From the NCBI RefSeq assembly GCF_900100015.1, contig NZ_FNDD01000013.1, positions 62,001-126,000 on the forward strand: a stretch of DNA of 64,000 bases. Direction: 5' to 3'. Position 1 is the stretch's first letter, and each line of letters starts with the position of its first letter. Shown here in pieces: positions 1 to 7,760 of this stretch. Below the pieces are notes generated by a model that was given only the letters and a program-made list of their open reading frames with translations, ran no database searches and had not been told where the DNA came from. The stretch comes from Vibrio xiamenensis (GTDB lineage: Bacteria; Pseudomonadota; Gammaproteobacteria; Enterobacterales; Vibrionaceae). Both the position numbers and the translations under genes were made by a program.

Positions 1-540
1 GATACCGAAGCCCAGCGTCTGGAAAAGATGATCGGCGAACTGCTTGAGCTGTCACGTGTTCAGGCTGATAGCCACTTAACTAGAGAAGTGCAGCCACTGC
101 AAAGCTTATGGGAAGAAATTCTTTCTGATGCTCAATTTGAAGCCGAGCAGATAGGTAAATCTCTGGTTTATAATTCGATTCCAGAAAAGTCTATCTCTGG
201 TAATCCCAAGCTGCTGATGAGCGCCATTGATAACGTCGTGCGTAACGCGATTTACTACGGCAAAGATAAAGTCGTGGTGACTCTGCTCGACAATCAAGAC
301 CACGTGCATATTCGAGTCGAAGATAACGGTAACGGCGTCCCTGATGATGAACTCGCGGCGATTTTTAGGCCATTCTACCGCGTATCAACCGCCAGAGATC
401 GCCATAGTGGTGGTACCGGATTGGGGCTCGCAATTACTGAAAACGCCATTCGTCAACACAATGGCACCATTATCGCGAGTCGCAGTGAATTGGGCGGTTT
501 GCAACTCGACATCAAACTGCCCTTGGCGTTCAATCAATAA
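1..540 (+). CDS. cpxA: Envelope-stress sensor histidine kinase CpxA, C-terminal part
   Basis: The frame is open from base 1, so only the last 179 codons of the gene are present. They encode the end of the dimerisation/phosphoacceptor region and a complete HATPase domain. Visible motifs are the N box around NVVRNAIYYG, the G1 box DNGNGVP, the F box FRPFYR and the G2 box GTGLGLAI. CpxA is the inner-membrane sensor kinase and phosphatase that signals misfolded envelope protein to the response regulator CpxR. The opening residues TEAQRLEKMIGELLELSR match the CpxA linker just after the phosphoacceptor helix. The N-terminal membrane and periplasmic sensor parts, and presumably cpxR, lie upstream of the window. 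sodA follows on the same strand with its own control region. Confidence 0.9.
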   Translation, partial: DTEAQRLEKMIGELLELSRVQADSHLTREVQPLQSLWEEILSDAQFEAEQIGKSLVYNSIPEKSISGNPKLLMSAIDNVVRNAIYYGKDKVVVTLLDNQDHVHIRVEDNGNGVPDDELAAIFRPFYRVSTARDRHSGGTGLGLAITENAIRQHNGTIIASRSELGGLQLDIKLPLAFNQ

Positions 541-591
541 TGAATGGCGTGCTTGAAACTATCATCAAGTACCCATACAAAGTTTAATGTT

Positions 592-613
592 GATAATGAG
601 AACAGTTATCATT
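592..613 (+). promoter_or_regulatory. Candidate Fur box upstream of sodA
   Basis: The sequence reads GATAAT-GAGAAC-A-GTTATC-ATTA. This fits the Fur hexamer model: GATAAT direct (6/6), a degenerate second hexamer (4/6) and an inverted GATAAC (5/6). Iron-dependent repression of manganese SOD genes by Fur is known in enterobacteria. The site is 33 bases before the sodA start codon, where repressor binding would affect initiation. The call rests on motif similarity only. Confidence 0.5.
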
Positions 614-618
614 ACAGT

Positions 619-642
619 AAATCCTCCAACCAAGGAGGATTT
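619..642 (+). promoter_or_regulatory. Hairpin sequestering the sodA Shine-Dalgarno
   Basis: AAATCCTCC (619-627) and GGAGGATTT (634-642) are perfectly complementary over 9 bp around a 6-base loop, AACCAA. The right arm contains the strong Shine-Dalgarno of sodA, four bases before the ATG at 646. In the mRNA the ribosome-binding site would be fully paired. Perfect complementarity to an SD is unlikely to be accidental and suggests translational control, but this is inferred from sequence alone. Confidence 0.6.
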
Positions 643-645
643 ACC

Positions 646-1257
646 ATGTCACATGAATTCCCAGAACTGCCTTACGCTTACGATGCTTTAGAACCATATA
701 TCGACGCCAAAACCATGGAAGTGCACTACAGCAAGCACCATCGCACTTACTTTGACAAGTTTATCGCCGCGATTAAAGGCAGTGAGCTTGAATCCACCAG
801 CCTTAAAGAGATCTTCGCTAATATCTCCAAGCAGTCACCTGCGGTTCGTAACAACGGTGGTGGTTACTACAATCACGTAATTTATTGGAATTGCATGTCA
901 CCAAATGGTGGCGGTGAACCAACCGGTGAGCTGCAAACCGCCATCAACAATACGTTTGGCAGTTTTGCTGAGTTTAAAGAGCAGTTTGCTCAAGCGGCGA
1001 TCAATACCTTTGGTTCTGGTTTTGCTTGGCTAATTGTAAAAAACGGCGAGCTAAAAATTGTCTCAACCAACAATCAAGATAATCCATTGATGGACGTTAA
1101 CGCTGAACAAGGTGAGCCAATTCTCGCCCTTGATGTTTGGGAACACGCGTATTACATCAGTTACCAAAACCGCCGCCCGGAATACATTGATGCGTGGTGG
1201 AATGTGGTCAACTGGAACGCGGTTAACGAGCATTATCAAGCCGCATTGGCTCAATAA
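646..1257 (+). CDS. sodA: Superoxide dismutase, manganese type
   Basis: A 203-residue cytoplasmic enzyme that converts superoxide to oxygen and hydrogen peroxide. The Fe/Mn-SOD fold is clear from HYSKHHRTYFDKF, NHVIYWNCM and the metal-binding DVWEHAYYISYQNRR. Metal-type positions favour manganese: the iron-type Gln before the second His is replaced by Gly (NNGGGYYNH), while the C-terminal Gln of manganese enzymes is present at residue 144 (NNQDNPLM). The open frame extends to 544, but the start at 646 is chosen because it follows a strong SD and gives the family N-terminus MSHEFPELPYAYDALEP. Expression is probably controlled by the adjacent Fur-like box and the SD-sequestering hairpin. Confidence 0.93.
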   Translation: MSHEFPELPYAYDALEPYIDAKTMEVHYSKHHRTYFDKFIAAIKGSELESTSLKEIFANISKQSPAVRNNGGGYYNHVIYWNCMSPNGGGEPTGELQTAINNTFGSFAEFKEQFAQAAINTFGSGFAWLIVKNGELKIVSTNNQDNPLMDVNAEQGEPILALDVWEHAYYISYQNRRPEYIDAWWNVVNWNAVNEHYQAALAQ

Positions 1258-1268
1258 GTTTTGTTTGA

Positions 1269-1294
1269 GTGACTTGGCGCGTGTGCCAAGTCAC
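1269..1294. terminator. Hairpin between sodA and trmL
   Basis: GTGACTTGGC (1269-1278) pairs perfectly with GCCAAGTCAC (1285-1294) around a 6-base loop. There is no U-tract, so it may be a weak terminator or a 3'-end stabiliser for the sodA mRNA. Confidence 0.5.
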
Positions 1295-1334
1295 CTTATA
1301 CTGCCCGCCATCACTTACTTAACTCACGTCGACT

Positions 1335-1811
1335 ATGTTTGATATTGCCCTTTACGAACCGGAAATCGCCCCAAACACGGGTAACATTATTCGCCTATGT
1401 GCCAATTGCGGCGCAAACCTGCACTTAATCGAACCTTTAGGATTTGATTTAGAAGAGAAAAAAGTTCGCAGAGCAGGGCTGGATTACCATGATTTGGCGC
1501 GTGTAACACGTCACAAAAACTATCAAGCATTCTTAGATTTTCTCAGCGCTCGCGAGCAGCTATTTCGCATTTTCGCCTGCACGACAAAGACCACAGGTCA
1601 TCACGTTGATCCGCAATATCAAAGCGGCGACGTCCTGCTGTTTGGACCTGAAACCCGCGGCCTACCTGCTGACGTGATTGAAAGCTTACCTTTTGAGCAA
1701 CGTATTCGCATTCCAATGATGCCAGAGGCGCGCAGCCTCAACCTTTCTAATGCGGTCGCCATTATTGCCTTTGAAGCATGGCGCCAAATGGGATTTGACG
1801 GCGCACAGTAA
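1335..1811 (+). CDS. trmL: tRNA (cytidine/uridine-2'-O-)-methyltransferase TrmL
   Basis: A 158-residue SPOUT-class methyltransferase that 2'-O-methylates the wobble base (position 34) of certain leucine tRNAs using S-adenosylmethionine. Length and sequence match TrmL (formerly YibK). Motifs include the N-terminal [19 protein letters not shown] and the knotted SAM-binding region [11 protein letters not shown] ... [18 protein letters not shown]. The family is usually 155-160 residues, so the gene is complete. It is convergent with fxsA, with a shared terminator between them. Confidence 0.95.
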   Translation: MFDIALYEPEIAPNTGNIIRLCANCGANLHLIEPLGFDLEEKKVRRAGLDYHDLARVTRHKNYQAFLDFLSAREQLFRIFACTTKTTGHHVDPQYQSGDVLLFGPETRGLPADVIESLPFEQRIRIPMMPEARSLNLSNAVAIIAFEAWRQMGFDGAQ

Positions 1812-1833
1812 TTTTTGGCGAGCTGAAAACATA

Positions 1834-1861
1834 AAAAAACAGGCAAATGCCTGTTTTTTTA
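1834..1861. terminator. Bidirectional rho-independent terminator between trmL and fxsA
   Basis: Stem AAAAAACAGGC / GCCTGTTTTTT with a 4-base AAAT loop. It has T- and A-tracts on both sides, so it can stop transcripts from both convergent genes. Confidence 0.88.
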
Positions 1862-1875
1862 TTCGCTGTAGATGT

Positions 1876-2382
1876 TTATTTCAAGCGATGATGGTGATTA
1901 TCGTCGTCATCTTTACGCTCATATTCCCCTTCAAAGGTATCCCCTTGCGTTGGGTCTTGATGCGTAAATGGACCTTGGCTGTCATCAAATGAATTGAATT
2001 GACGATTTGAAAAGGCGCCTGCACCTTTTACCACCACTCGCGCCATCAAATACTTCGCCAACATGGCGCGTGGTATTGGCAATAACACCACCATCCCCAG
2101 CGCATCGGTCATAAACCCGGGAGTGAGAAGTAGCACTCCAGCGACGGCTAACAGCACACCTTCCAGAATTTGCTGCGCAGGCAATTGGCCTTTTTGCAAT
2201 CGTGATTGAACATTAAGCAGAGTGCGAATACCTTGGCTTCGCACTAACGAGGCGCCCACCATAGCCGTAATCAACACTAAAGCGATGGTCGGCCATACGC
2301 CAAGAAAGCCCCCCACCTGAATAAACAGACCGATTTCGATGATCGGCACAACAATAAATAGTATCAGTAGTATCGGAAACAC
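1876..2382 (-). CDS. fxsA: Inner-membrane protein FxsA
   Basis: A 168-residue membrane protein of the FxsA family, known in E. coli for suppressing F-exclusion of phage T7 when overproduced; its normal role is unclear. The first two thirds are hydrophobic, with helices around residues 3-20 (LLILFIVVPIIEIGLFIQV), 28-45 and 75-100, and the family motif PGFMTDALGMVLL-like at PGFMTDALGMVVLLP. The C-terminal tail is hydrophilic and ends in an Asp/His-rich stretch (DDDDNHHHR), which may bind metal. The E. coli order fxsA-aspA-dcuA is kept here, but fxsA is inverted and separated from aspA by a diguanylate cyclase gene. Confidence 0.9.
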   Translation of the reverse strand: MFPILLILFIVVPIIEIGLFIQVGGFLGVWPTIALVLITAMVGASLVRSQGIRTLLNVQSRLQKGQLPAQQILEGVLLAVAGVLLLTPGFMTDALGMVVLLPIPRAMLAKYLMARVVVKGAGAFSNRQFNSFDDSQGPFTHQDPTQGDTFEGEYERKDDDDNHHHRLK

Positions 2383-2584
2383 AGCCCCTCCTCAGTTGCC
2401 CACCACATTAGTGCTAACCGCACTCAACTTCAAGCTTTGCGCTGTAGGACAAAAAGCCAATCGCACTTTTCTTGTCCAATAAGTGAACTAGAGTGAAGCG
2501 ATATGCAATTTAATTCTCAATCAAAAGTTGCTAATCAATAATAAAAGACTAGATTTTAACTAACACATCAGCATAAGTAACTCG

Positions 2585-4498
2585 ATGAAACGAATCGCCT
2601 CTACGACAACTAAGATGGTGGTCATTTGGTTAGGCGCTTCACTAATAATTGGCGGCTTTTATCTGCATTTGTCCGATAAGGCATACCAACTACTGGTCGC
2701 AAGGCTAACCACAGAAAACCAGCAGATGCTATCGTACGTAGATACGAGGGCTTCTCGCATTCAAAATAACCTCAACAATACCTTTCACGAGCTTTATTCT
2801 TCATCACTTATCAAAGATTTTGCGGGCACCAATCGACCCGATCTCAAACGCTATATTGAAAATCAATGGGCACTGGTAGCCGTCAACTCTTCTTATTTTT
2901 ACCAACTCCGCTATCTCAACGCTCAAGGCGAAGAAAAGATTCGCGTTGAAATCAACAACAACACGAACAAACCCTATGTGGTACCGGATGCGGAACTGCA
3001 AGACAAAAGCCATCGAGATTATGTGGCGTACGCCAGATCTCTCCCCAACGACACCACAGGCTTTGTCGGTGTGGATATCGAATATGAGCACGGACGTCCG
3101 GTTCTGCCCTACTTGCCCGGCTATCGAATGATTCATCCGATTACCAACCAAGAGCAACGCTATGGCTATTTCATCGCTAACCTCGACGTCCTGAGCATCG
3201 TGAGAGAACTCACCACTCATGAACGCAATCAAGACATTGATTTTATCAATGATCTGGGGTTTTACCGACTAAGTAATCAAAGCAATAAACTGTTTGGCGA
3301 CCTCATCGCAGAGCGTTATCACTACAACTTACGCAGCGAAAACACAGATTTGTGGCGTGCCATTCAAGCCGCACCATCGAGACAAGGCTATTACATGTCA
3401 TCGATGGGACTTTATGTTTTTAAGCCGCTGGACTCGACGCTGTTCATGTCTAAAAGTCCGCTGATTATGCTCACGCACGTGCCGCATCAACAAATTCAAA
3501 ACCTATTCGATAAACAACTCGTGGCGATGGAAAAAGAAGCGTTGATTATTTGGTTATTCGCCGGAATGCTGAGCGGTATTTTGGCCATGGTATGGGATGC
3601 TAAACAGCGTGAATTACTTGACCAAAAATTTGCCGAACTGGTTCTATCTAGCGGTACAGCTATTGTCATAACCGATGCCAAACATCGCATTATTCGCGCC
3701 ACTAGCCGCTTCTGTGAAATTGTTGAAAAAGAATCACCAGAGATCATCAACGCCAATATATTTAAATTCACGCTCGACCCGAAACAAGCAAAAAATATTG
3801 AACAGGAACTGCACATCGCAGAAAACTGGAAAGGGCAAATGACCTTTTTAACCTCAAGTGGCCAACAACGTATCTGCCAAAGTGAAATTAGTTCATCCCC
3901 CATGCGCTGGAATCGAATGCGTCATTATGTGTATTCAATTACCGATATTTCTGAGCAATATGAACGCATCAAGCAGCTAAAAAGCCAAACCGAGCGCGAC
4001 CCCGCAACTGAGTTATGGAATAAAGGTAAGTTCCATACCGTATTGGATCATTATTCAAAACTCTACCAGCGCTATCCTGACCAACCACCAAGTTGCTTAG
4101 CGATCATCGATATCGATAACTTTAAAAACATCAATGACTCTCAAGGGCATTCGGTCGGTGACCGAATCATTCTCTATGTGGCCGATAAGCTTACTGCACT
4201 GCTCAGAGACACTGACTTTATTGCTCGTATTGGTGGTGATGAATTTGCTGTGATTATTCAACATGCAGATACCGACAAAGCCGCACTGCTGATGCGCCGA
4301 GTGTGTCAAACCATCGCATCTTCCGAAGCTTATTCTTTAACGGTAAGCATTGGCATCGCCCAAATTGAACTCAACTCTGAACATACTTTTAGTCACGCAG
4401 ATGAAGCCCTTTATCGCTCTAAGGCTAAAGGCAAAAACTGCGTTACTATTCACGGCAAAGAGCAACTTCATATTATAAAAACTCAATTTAGCGACTGA
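2585..4498 (+). CDS. Membrane-anchored sensor diguanylate cyclase (Cache-like, PAS, GGDEF)
   Basis: A 637-residue protein predicted to make c-di-GMP. It has a transmembrane helix near residues 12-30, a large periplasmic region of about 285 residues that resembles a double-Cache sensor, and a second helix near 319-338 (ALIIWLFAGMLSGILAMVW). A PAS domain follows (about 345-455), then a C-terminal GGDEF domain. The active-site motif is canonical, RIGGDEFAVI, with GGDEF at residues 550-554. An RxxD product-inhibition site (RDTD, 541-544) sits five residues before it, so the cyclase is probably active and feedback-inhibited. No EAL domain is present. The ligand is unknown. It stands between fxsA and aspA with no obvious operon partner. 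Confidence 0.88.
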   Translation: MKRIASTTTKMVVIWLGASLIIGGFYLHLSDKAYQLLVARLTTENQQMLSYVDTRASRIQNNLNNTFHELYSSSLIKDFAGTNRPDLKRYIENQWALVAVNSSYFYQLRYLNAQGEEKIRVEINNNTNKPYVVPDAELQDKSHRDYVAYARSLPNDTTGFVGVDIEYEHGRPVLPYLPGYRMIHPITNQEQRYGYFIANLDVLSIVRELTTHERNQDIDFINDLGFYRLSNQSNKLFGDLIAERYHYNLRSENTDLWRAIQAAPSRQGYYMSSMGLYVFKPLDSTLFMSKSPLIMLTHVPHQQIQNLFDKQLVAMEKEALIIWLFAGMLSGILAMVWDAKQRELLDQKFAELVLSSGTAIVITDAKHRIIRATSRFCEIVEKESPEIINANIFKFTLDPKQAKNIEQELHIAENWKGQMTFLTSSGQQRICQSEISSSPMRWNRMRHYVYSITDISEQYERIKQLKSQTERDPATELWNKGKFHTVLDHYSKLYQRYPDQPPSCLAIIDIDNFKNINDSQGHSVGDRIILYVADKLTALLRDTDFIARIGGDEFAVIIQHADTDKAALLMRRVCQTIASSEAYSLTVSIGIAQIELNSEHTFSHADEALYRSKAKGKNCVTIHGKEQLHIIKTQFSD

Positions 4499-4500
4499 CA

Positions 4501-4519
4501 TTTATCACACCGTGATAAA
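4501..4519. promoter_or_regulatory. Perfect inverted repeat downstream of the GGDEF gene
   Basis: TTTATCAC-ACC-GTGATAAA is a perfect 8-bp inverted repeat with a 3-base centre, two bases after the GGDEF stop. It is followed by AAAA rather than a T-run. It could be a weak terminator or an operator for aspA, whose start is 160 bases away. It does not fit the CRP half-site orientation. Confidence 0.4.
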
Positions 4520-4678
4520 AAAGCCGTCTTTCCCTCTATATTTCAGCGTTGATCACAGTATTATGTAGCCACTAAGTCGGGACAGATTTATAGCCAAATA
4601 TTCTAGCGAATGGATTCTTAAATAGTGATTGGCGATTGATAGCTTTTGCAAACCAAATAATTACCTAAGGATCCACTT

Positions 4679-6130
4679 ATGTCGACTATTACTGACGCCT
4701 CTCAGGCAGCCAGCAACGCGACCCGTATCGAAGAAGATCTACTTGGTCAACGTCATGTTCCAGCGGATGCTTACTACGGCATTCACACTCTACGCGCGAT
4801 TGAAAACTTCAATATCTCTAACGTCACTATCTCTGATGTACCTGAATTTGTACGCGGAATGGTGATGACCAAAAAAGCCGCAGCGCTTGCTAATAAAGAG
4901 CTAGGCGTAATTCCGACCGATGTTGCCCGTTACATCATTGAAGCTTGTGATTTGATTCTGCAAACCGGTAAATGCATGGATCAATTTCCATCAGATGTAT
5001 TCCAAGGTGGTGCTGGCACTTCAGTGAACATGAACACCAATGAAGTGATTGCTAACGTCGCTTTAGAGTTGATGGGTAAAGAAAAAGGTCAATACCAATT
5101 TATCAATCCCAATGATCATGTAAACCGCAGCCAGTCGACCAACTGTGCGTACCCAACGGGTTTTCGTATTGCGGTTTACAACTCAGTCCACAAACTGATT
5201 GAAGCCATCGAATACCTTAAAGGTGCCTTTGAACTCAAAAGCCAAGAGTTCAGCACGATTCTGAAAATGGGTCGTACCCAATTGCAAGACGCAGTGCCAA
5301 TGACAGTAGGCCAAGAGTTTCACGCTTGGGCGGTGACTCTAAACGAAGAAATTCGCGCGCTAGAATACACATCCAAGCTACTACTTGAGATTAACTTAGG
5401 TGCAACGGCGATCGGTACTGGCTTAAATGCGGCTGAAGGCTATCAGGAACTGGCGGTAAAACACCTTGCTGAAGTCACTGGGCTTGACGTCGTTGCCGCC
5501 GAAGATTTGATTGAAGCGACGTCTGACTGCGGCGCCTACGTGATGACCCACGGCGCGCTTAAACGCCTAGCGGTGAAATTATCAAAAATCTGTAACGACT
5601 TGCGCTTACTTTCTTCTGGCCCTCGCGCTGGTTTAAATGAGCTTAACCTACCTGAACTGCAAGCGGGTTCTTCCATCATGCCTGCCAAAGTTAACCCTGT
5701 GGTTCCTGAAGTGGTTAACCAAGTGTGCTTTAAAGTTCTCGGTAACGACAACACAGTTTCGTTTGCCGCCGAGGGTGGTCAGCTTCAGCTCAACGTGATG
5801 GAACCTGTGATTGCACAAAGCATGTTCGAATCCATTTCGCTGCTATCTAATGCTTGCGTCAACTTACGTGATAAATGCATCGATGGCATCACAGTGAACA
5901 AAGAAGTATGCGAGAACTACGTTTACAACTCGATTGGTATCGTCACTTATCTCAACCCATATATCGGCCACCACGAGGGCGATATTGTCGGTAAAATTTG
6001 TGCCGAAACGGGTAAAAGCGTCCGTGAAGTGGTACTAGAACGCGGCTTACTTAGCGAAGAAGAGATCGACGATATTCTGTGTGTCGATAACTTCCTACAT
6101 CCGAAATACAAAGCCAAACGTTATCAATAA
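4679..6130 (+). CDS. aspA: Aspartate ammonia-lyase (aspartase)
   Basis: A 483-residue cytoplasmic enzyme that deaminates L-aspartate to fumarate and ammonia, feeding fumarate to anaerobic respiration or the TCA cycle. It belongs to the fumarase/aspartase superfamily. The catalytic-loop signature [15 protein letters not shown] is intact and the N-terminal region [22 protein letters not shown] is typical. E. coli AspA is 478 residues, so it is full length. The start has a clear SD (CCTAAGGA). A strong terminator separates it from dcuA, which handles aspartate/fumarate/succinate exchange, so the two are neighbours in function but largely separate transcripts. Confidence 0.97.
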   Translation: MSTITDASQAASNATRIEEDLLGQRHVPADAYYGIHTLRAIENFNISNVTISDVPEFVRGMVMTKKAAALANKELGVIPTDVARYIIEACDLILQTGKCMDQFPSDVFQGGAGTSVNMNTNEVIANVALELMGKEKGQYQFINPNDHVNRSQSTNCAYPTGFRIAVYNSVHKLIEAIEYLKGAFELKSQEFSTILKMGRTQLQDAVPMTVGQEFHAWAVTLNEEIRALEYTSKLLLEINLGATAIGTGLNAAEGYQELAVKHLAEVTGLDVVAAEDLIEATSDCGAYVMTHGALKRLAVKLSKICNDLRLLSSGPRAGLNELNLPELQAGSSIMPAKVNPVVPEVVNQVCFKVLGNDNTVSFAAEGGQLQLNVMEPVIAQSMFESISLLSNACVNLRDKCIDGITVNKEVCENYVYNSIGIVTYLNPYIGHHEGDIVGKICAETGKSVREVVLERGLLSEEEIDDILCVDNFLHPKYKAKRYQ

Positions 6131-6144
6131 TCACAGCGCATGCT

Positions 6145-6172
6145 AAAGGGTCCGCTACATCGGACCCTTTTT
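6145..6172 (+). terminator. Rho-independent terminator of aspA
   Basis: Stem AAAGGGTCCG / CGGACCCTTT with a 6-base CTACAT loop and a following T-run. Confidence 0.9.
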
Positions 6173-6263
6173 GTTTGCCTAAAAACCGTACGAAATACCA
6201 ATAAATCACCAACACAACATCCAAAAATTTGATGGATTAATAAGCAAAATCATGAGGTAAAAA

Positions 6264-7571
6264 ATGTTAGTTGCAGAGCTTGTTGTTGTACTGCTCTTTA
6301 TCTACTGTGGTGCACGCATCGGCGGCATCGGGATTGGCCTATGCGGCGGTGCCGGTGTGATCGTGTTATCTTTACTGCTGGGAGTTCCAACCAGCCAAGC
6401 ATTAATTCCTGTCGATGTTATTCTGATCATCATGTCGGTTATCACCGCCATTGCCGCAATGCAGTTGGCCGGTGGTATGGATTGGCTGGTTGAGATTGCC
6501 GAAAACTTTCTGCGTAAACACCCAACCCGTATAACGTTTTACGCGCCCATCGTCACCTTCTTGATGACCTTAATGGCGGGCACCGGACATACTGCCTTTT
6601 CGACCCTACCGGTTATCGCCGAAGTTGCCAAGGGACAAGGTATTCGCCCTTCTCGCCCACTTTCTATTGCCGTTGTGGCATCACAAATCGCGATTACTGC
6701 CTCGCCAATTTCAGCAGCGGTTGTCGCATTTGCCGCCATGTTGGCTCCGTTTGGCGTCGATTACTTGATGCTACTGGCGGTGTGCATTCCAAGTACCTTT
6801 ATCGCTTGTATGATCGGCGCATTTGTTGCCAACTTTATGGGCTGTGAATTAAAGCAAGACCCGATTTATCAGCAGCGTTTAGCAGAAGGTAAAATTCGCT
6901 TAGAGACTCAGCAGAAAAGAACCATTTTACCTACTGCTAAAACCGCAACCTTTATCTTTTTAGGGGCGATTTTAATCGTGGTCGGCTACGCTGCTGCGAT
7001 TTCAAACTCTGTTGGTTTAATTACCGACCCAGCACTGGGACGTAACGAAGCGATCATTTCGGTGATGCTAGCAGCGTCTGCGGCAATCGTATTTTTTACC
7101 AAAATCGACGCATCACAAATTCCAAGCGCTGCCACGTTTCGCTCTGGCATGACAGCGTGTGTCTGCGTACTTGGCGTCGCTTGGCTTGGTTCAACCTTTG
7201 TTAACGCTCATGTGGATGACATCAAACACGTCGCCGGCTCACTGCTTGGTCAACACCCTTGGATGCTGGCTATCGTGCTGTTTTTGGCCTCGATGCTGCT
7301 TTATTCTCAAGGCGCGACTACGGTTGCATTGATGCCTGCTGCGTTAGCCATCGGCGTATCTCCGCTTACCACAGTGGCATCTTTCGCTGCCGTCAGCGCG
7401 CTGTTTGTTCTGCCAACTTACCCAACTCTGCTTGCCGCTGTCGAAATGGACGACACAGGCTCAACTCGAATTGGCCGCTATGTGTTTAACCATCCATTTA
7501 TGGTGCCAGGCGTAATCACCATCATCTCAGCGGTGGTACTTGGCTTTGCCTTTGGTAGTGTCATTTTATAA
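6264..7571 (+). CDS. dcuA: Anaerobic C4-dicarboxylate transporter, DcuA/DcuB family
   Basis: A 435-residue inner-membrane carrier that exchanges aspartate, fumarate, malate and succinate. The protein is almost entirely hydrophobic with about ten or more predicted helices and starts with MLVAELVVVLLFIYCGARIGGIGIGLCGGAG, typical of the Dcu family. Family-conserved TGHTAFSTLPVIAEVAKG and ITASPISAAVVAF stretches are present. Its place after aspA favours the DcuA assignment. In E. coli the order is aspA-dcuA-cutA-dsbD; here dsbD follows with no cutA between. SD: GAGG before the ATG. Confidence 0.93.
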   Translation: MLVAELVVVLLFIYCGARIGGIGIGLCGGAGVIVLSLLLGVPTSQALIPVDVILIIMSVITAIAAMQLAGGMDWLVEIAENFLRKHPTRITFYAPIVTFLMTLMAGTGHTAFSTLPVIAEVAKGQGIRPSRPLSIAVVASQIAITASPISAAVVAFAAMLAPFGVDYLMLLAVCIPSTFIACMIGAFVANFMGCELKQDPIYQQRLAEGKIRLETQQKRTILPTAKTATFIFLGAILIVVGYAAAISNSVGLITDPALGRNEAIISVMLAASAAIVFFTKIDASQIPSAATFRSGMTACVCVLGVAWLGSTFVNAHVDDIKHVAGSLLGQHPWMLAIVLFLASMLLYSQGATTVALMPAALAIGVSPLTTVASFAAVSALFVLPTYPTLLAAVEMDDTGSTRIGRYVFNHPFMVPGVITIISAVVLGFAFGSVIL

Positions 7572-7590
7572 TTTCTCATCCAATCACGGA

Positions 7591-7622
7591 AAAGATGCGT
7601 GGCGTTCAAGCTGCGCATCTTT
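7591..7622 (+). terminator. Probable terminator of dcuA
   Basis: AAAGATGCG (7591-7599) pairs with CGCATCTTT (7614-7622) over 9 bp with a 14-base loop. The T-run is short, so strength is uncertain. Confidence 0.6.
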
Positions 7623-7760
7623 CGCCATTGCGTTTTAACCACTCTGTGATACGCACACCAATTTCCTCGACTAAATCGCCCCTCAATTGAAACTTCTTAC
7701 GGATTAATTCGGTCTGATTGGGTTACACTAGCCCACAGAATGTTCAGTTTTGATTTGATT

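Noticed and set aside
2447..2477. Inverted repeat GGACAA ... TTGTCC upstream of fxsA.
   Set aside because: Only six bases with a 19-base loop; expected by chance in this much A/T-rich intergenic DNA.
6214..6240. TTGAT-GGAT-TAATA before dcuA considered as an FNR site.
   Set aside because: Only one half fits the FNR consensus and it lies about 20-30 bases before the start codon.
7610..7725. A minus-strand open stretch of about 34 codons between dcuA and dsbD with a protein-like composition (segments such as [16 protein letters not shown]).
   Set aside because: It has no start codon or SD, overlaps the dcuA terminator stem and resembles no protein I recognise. It may be a remnant or chance.
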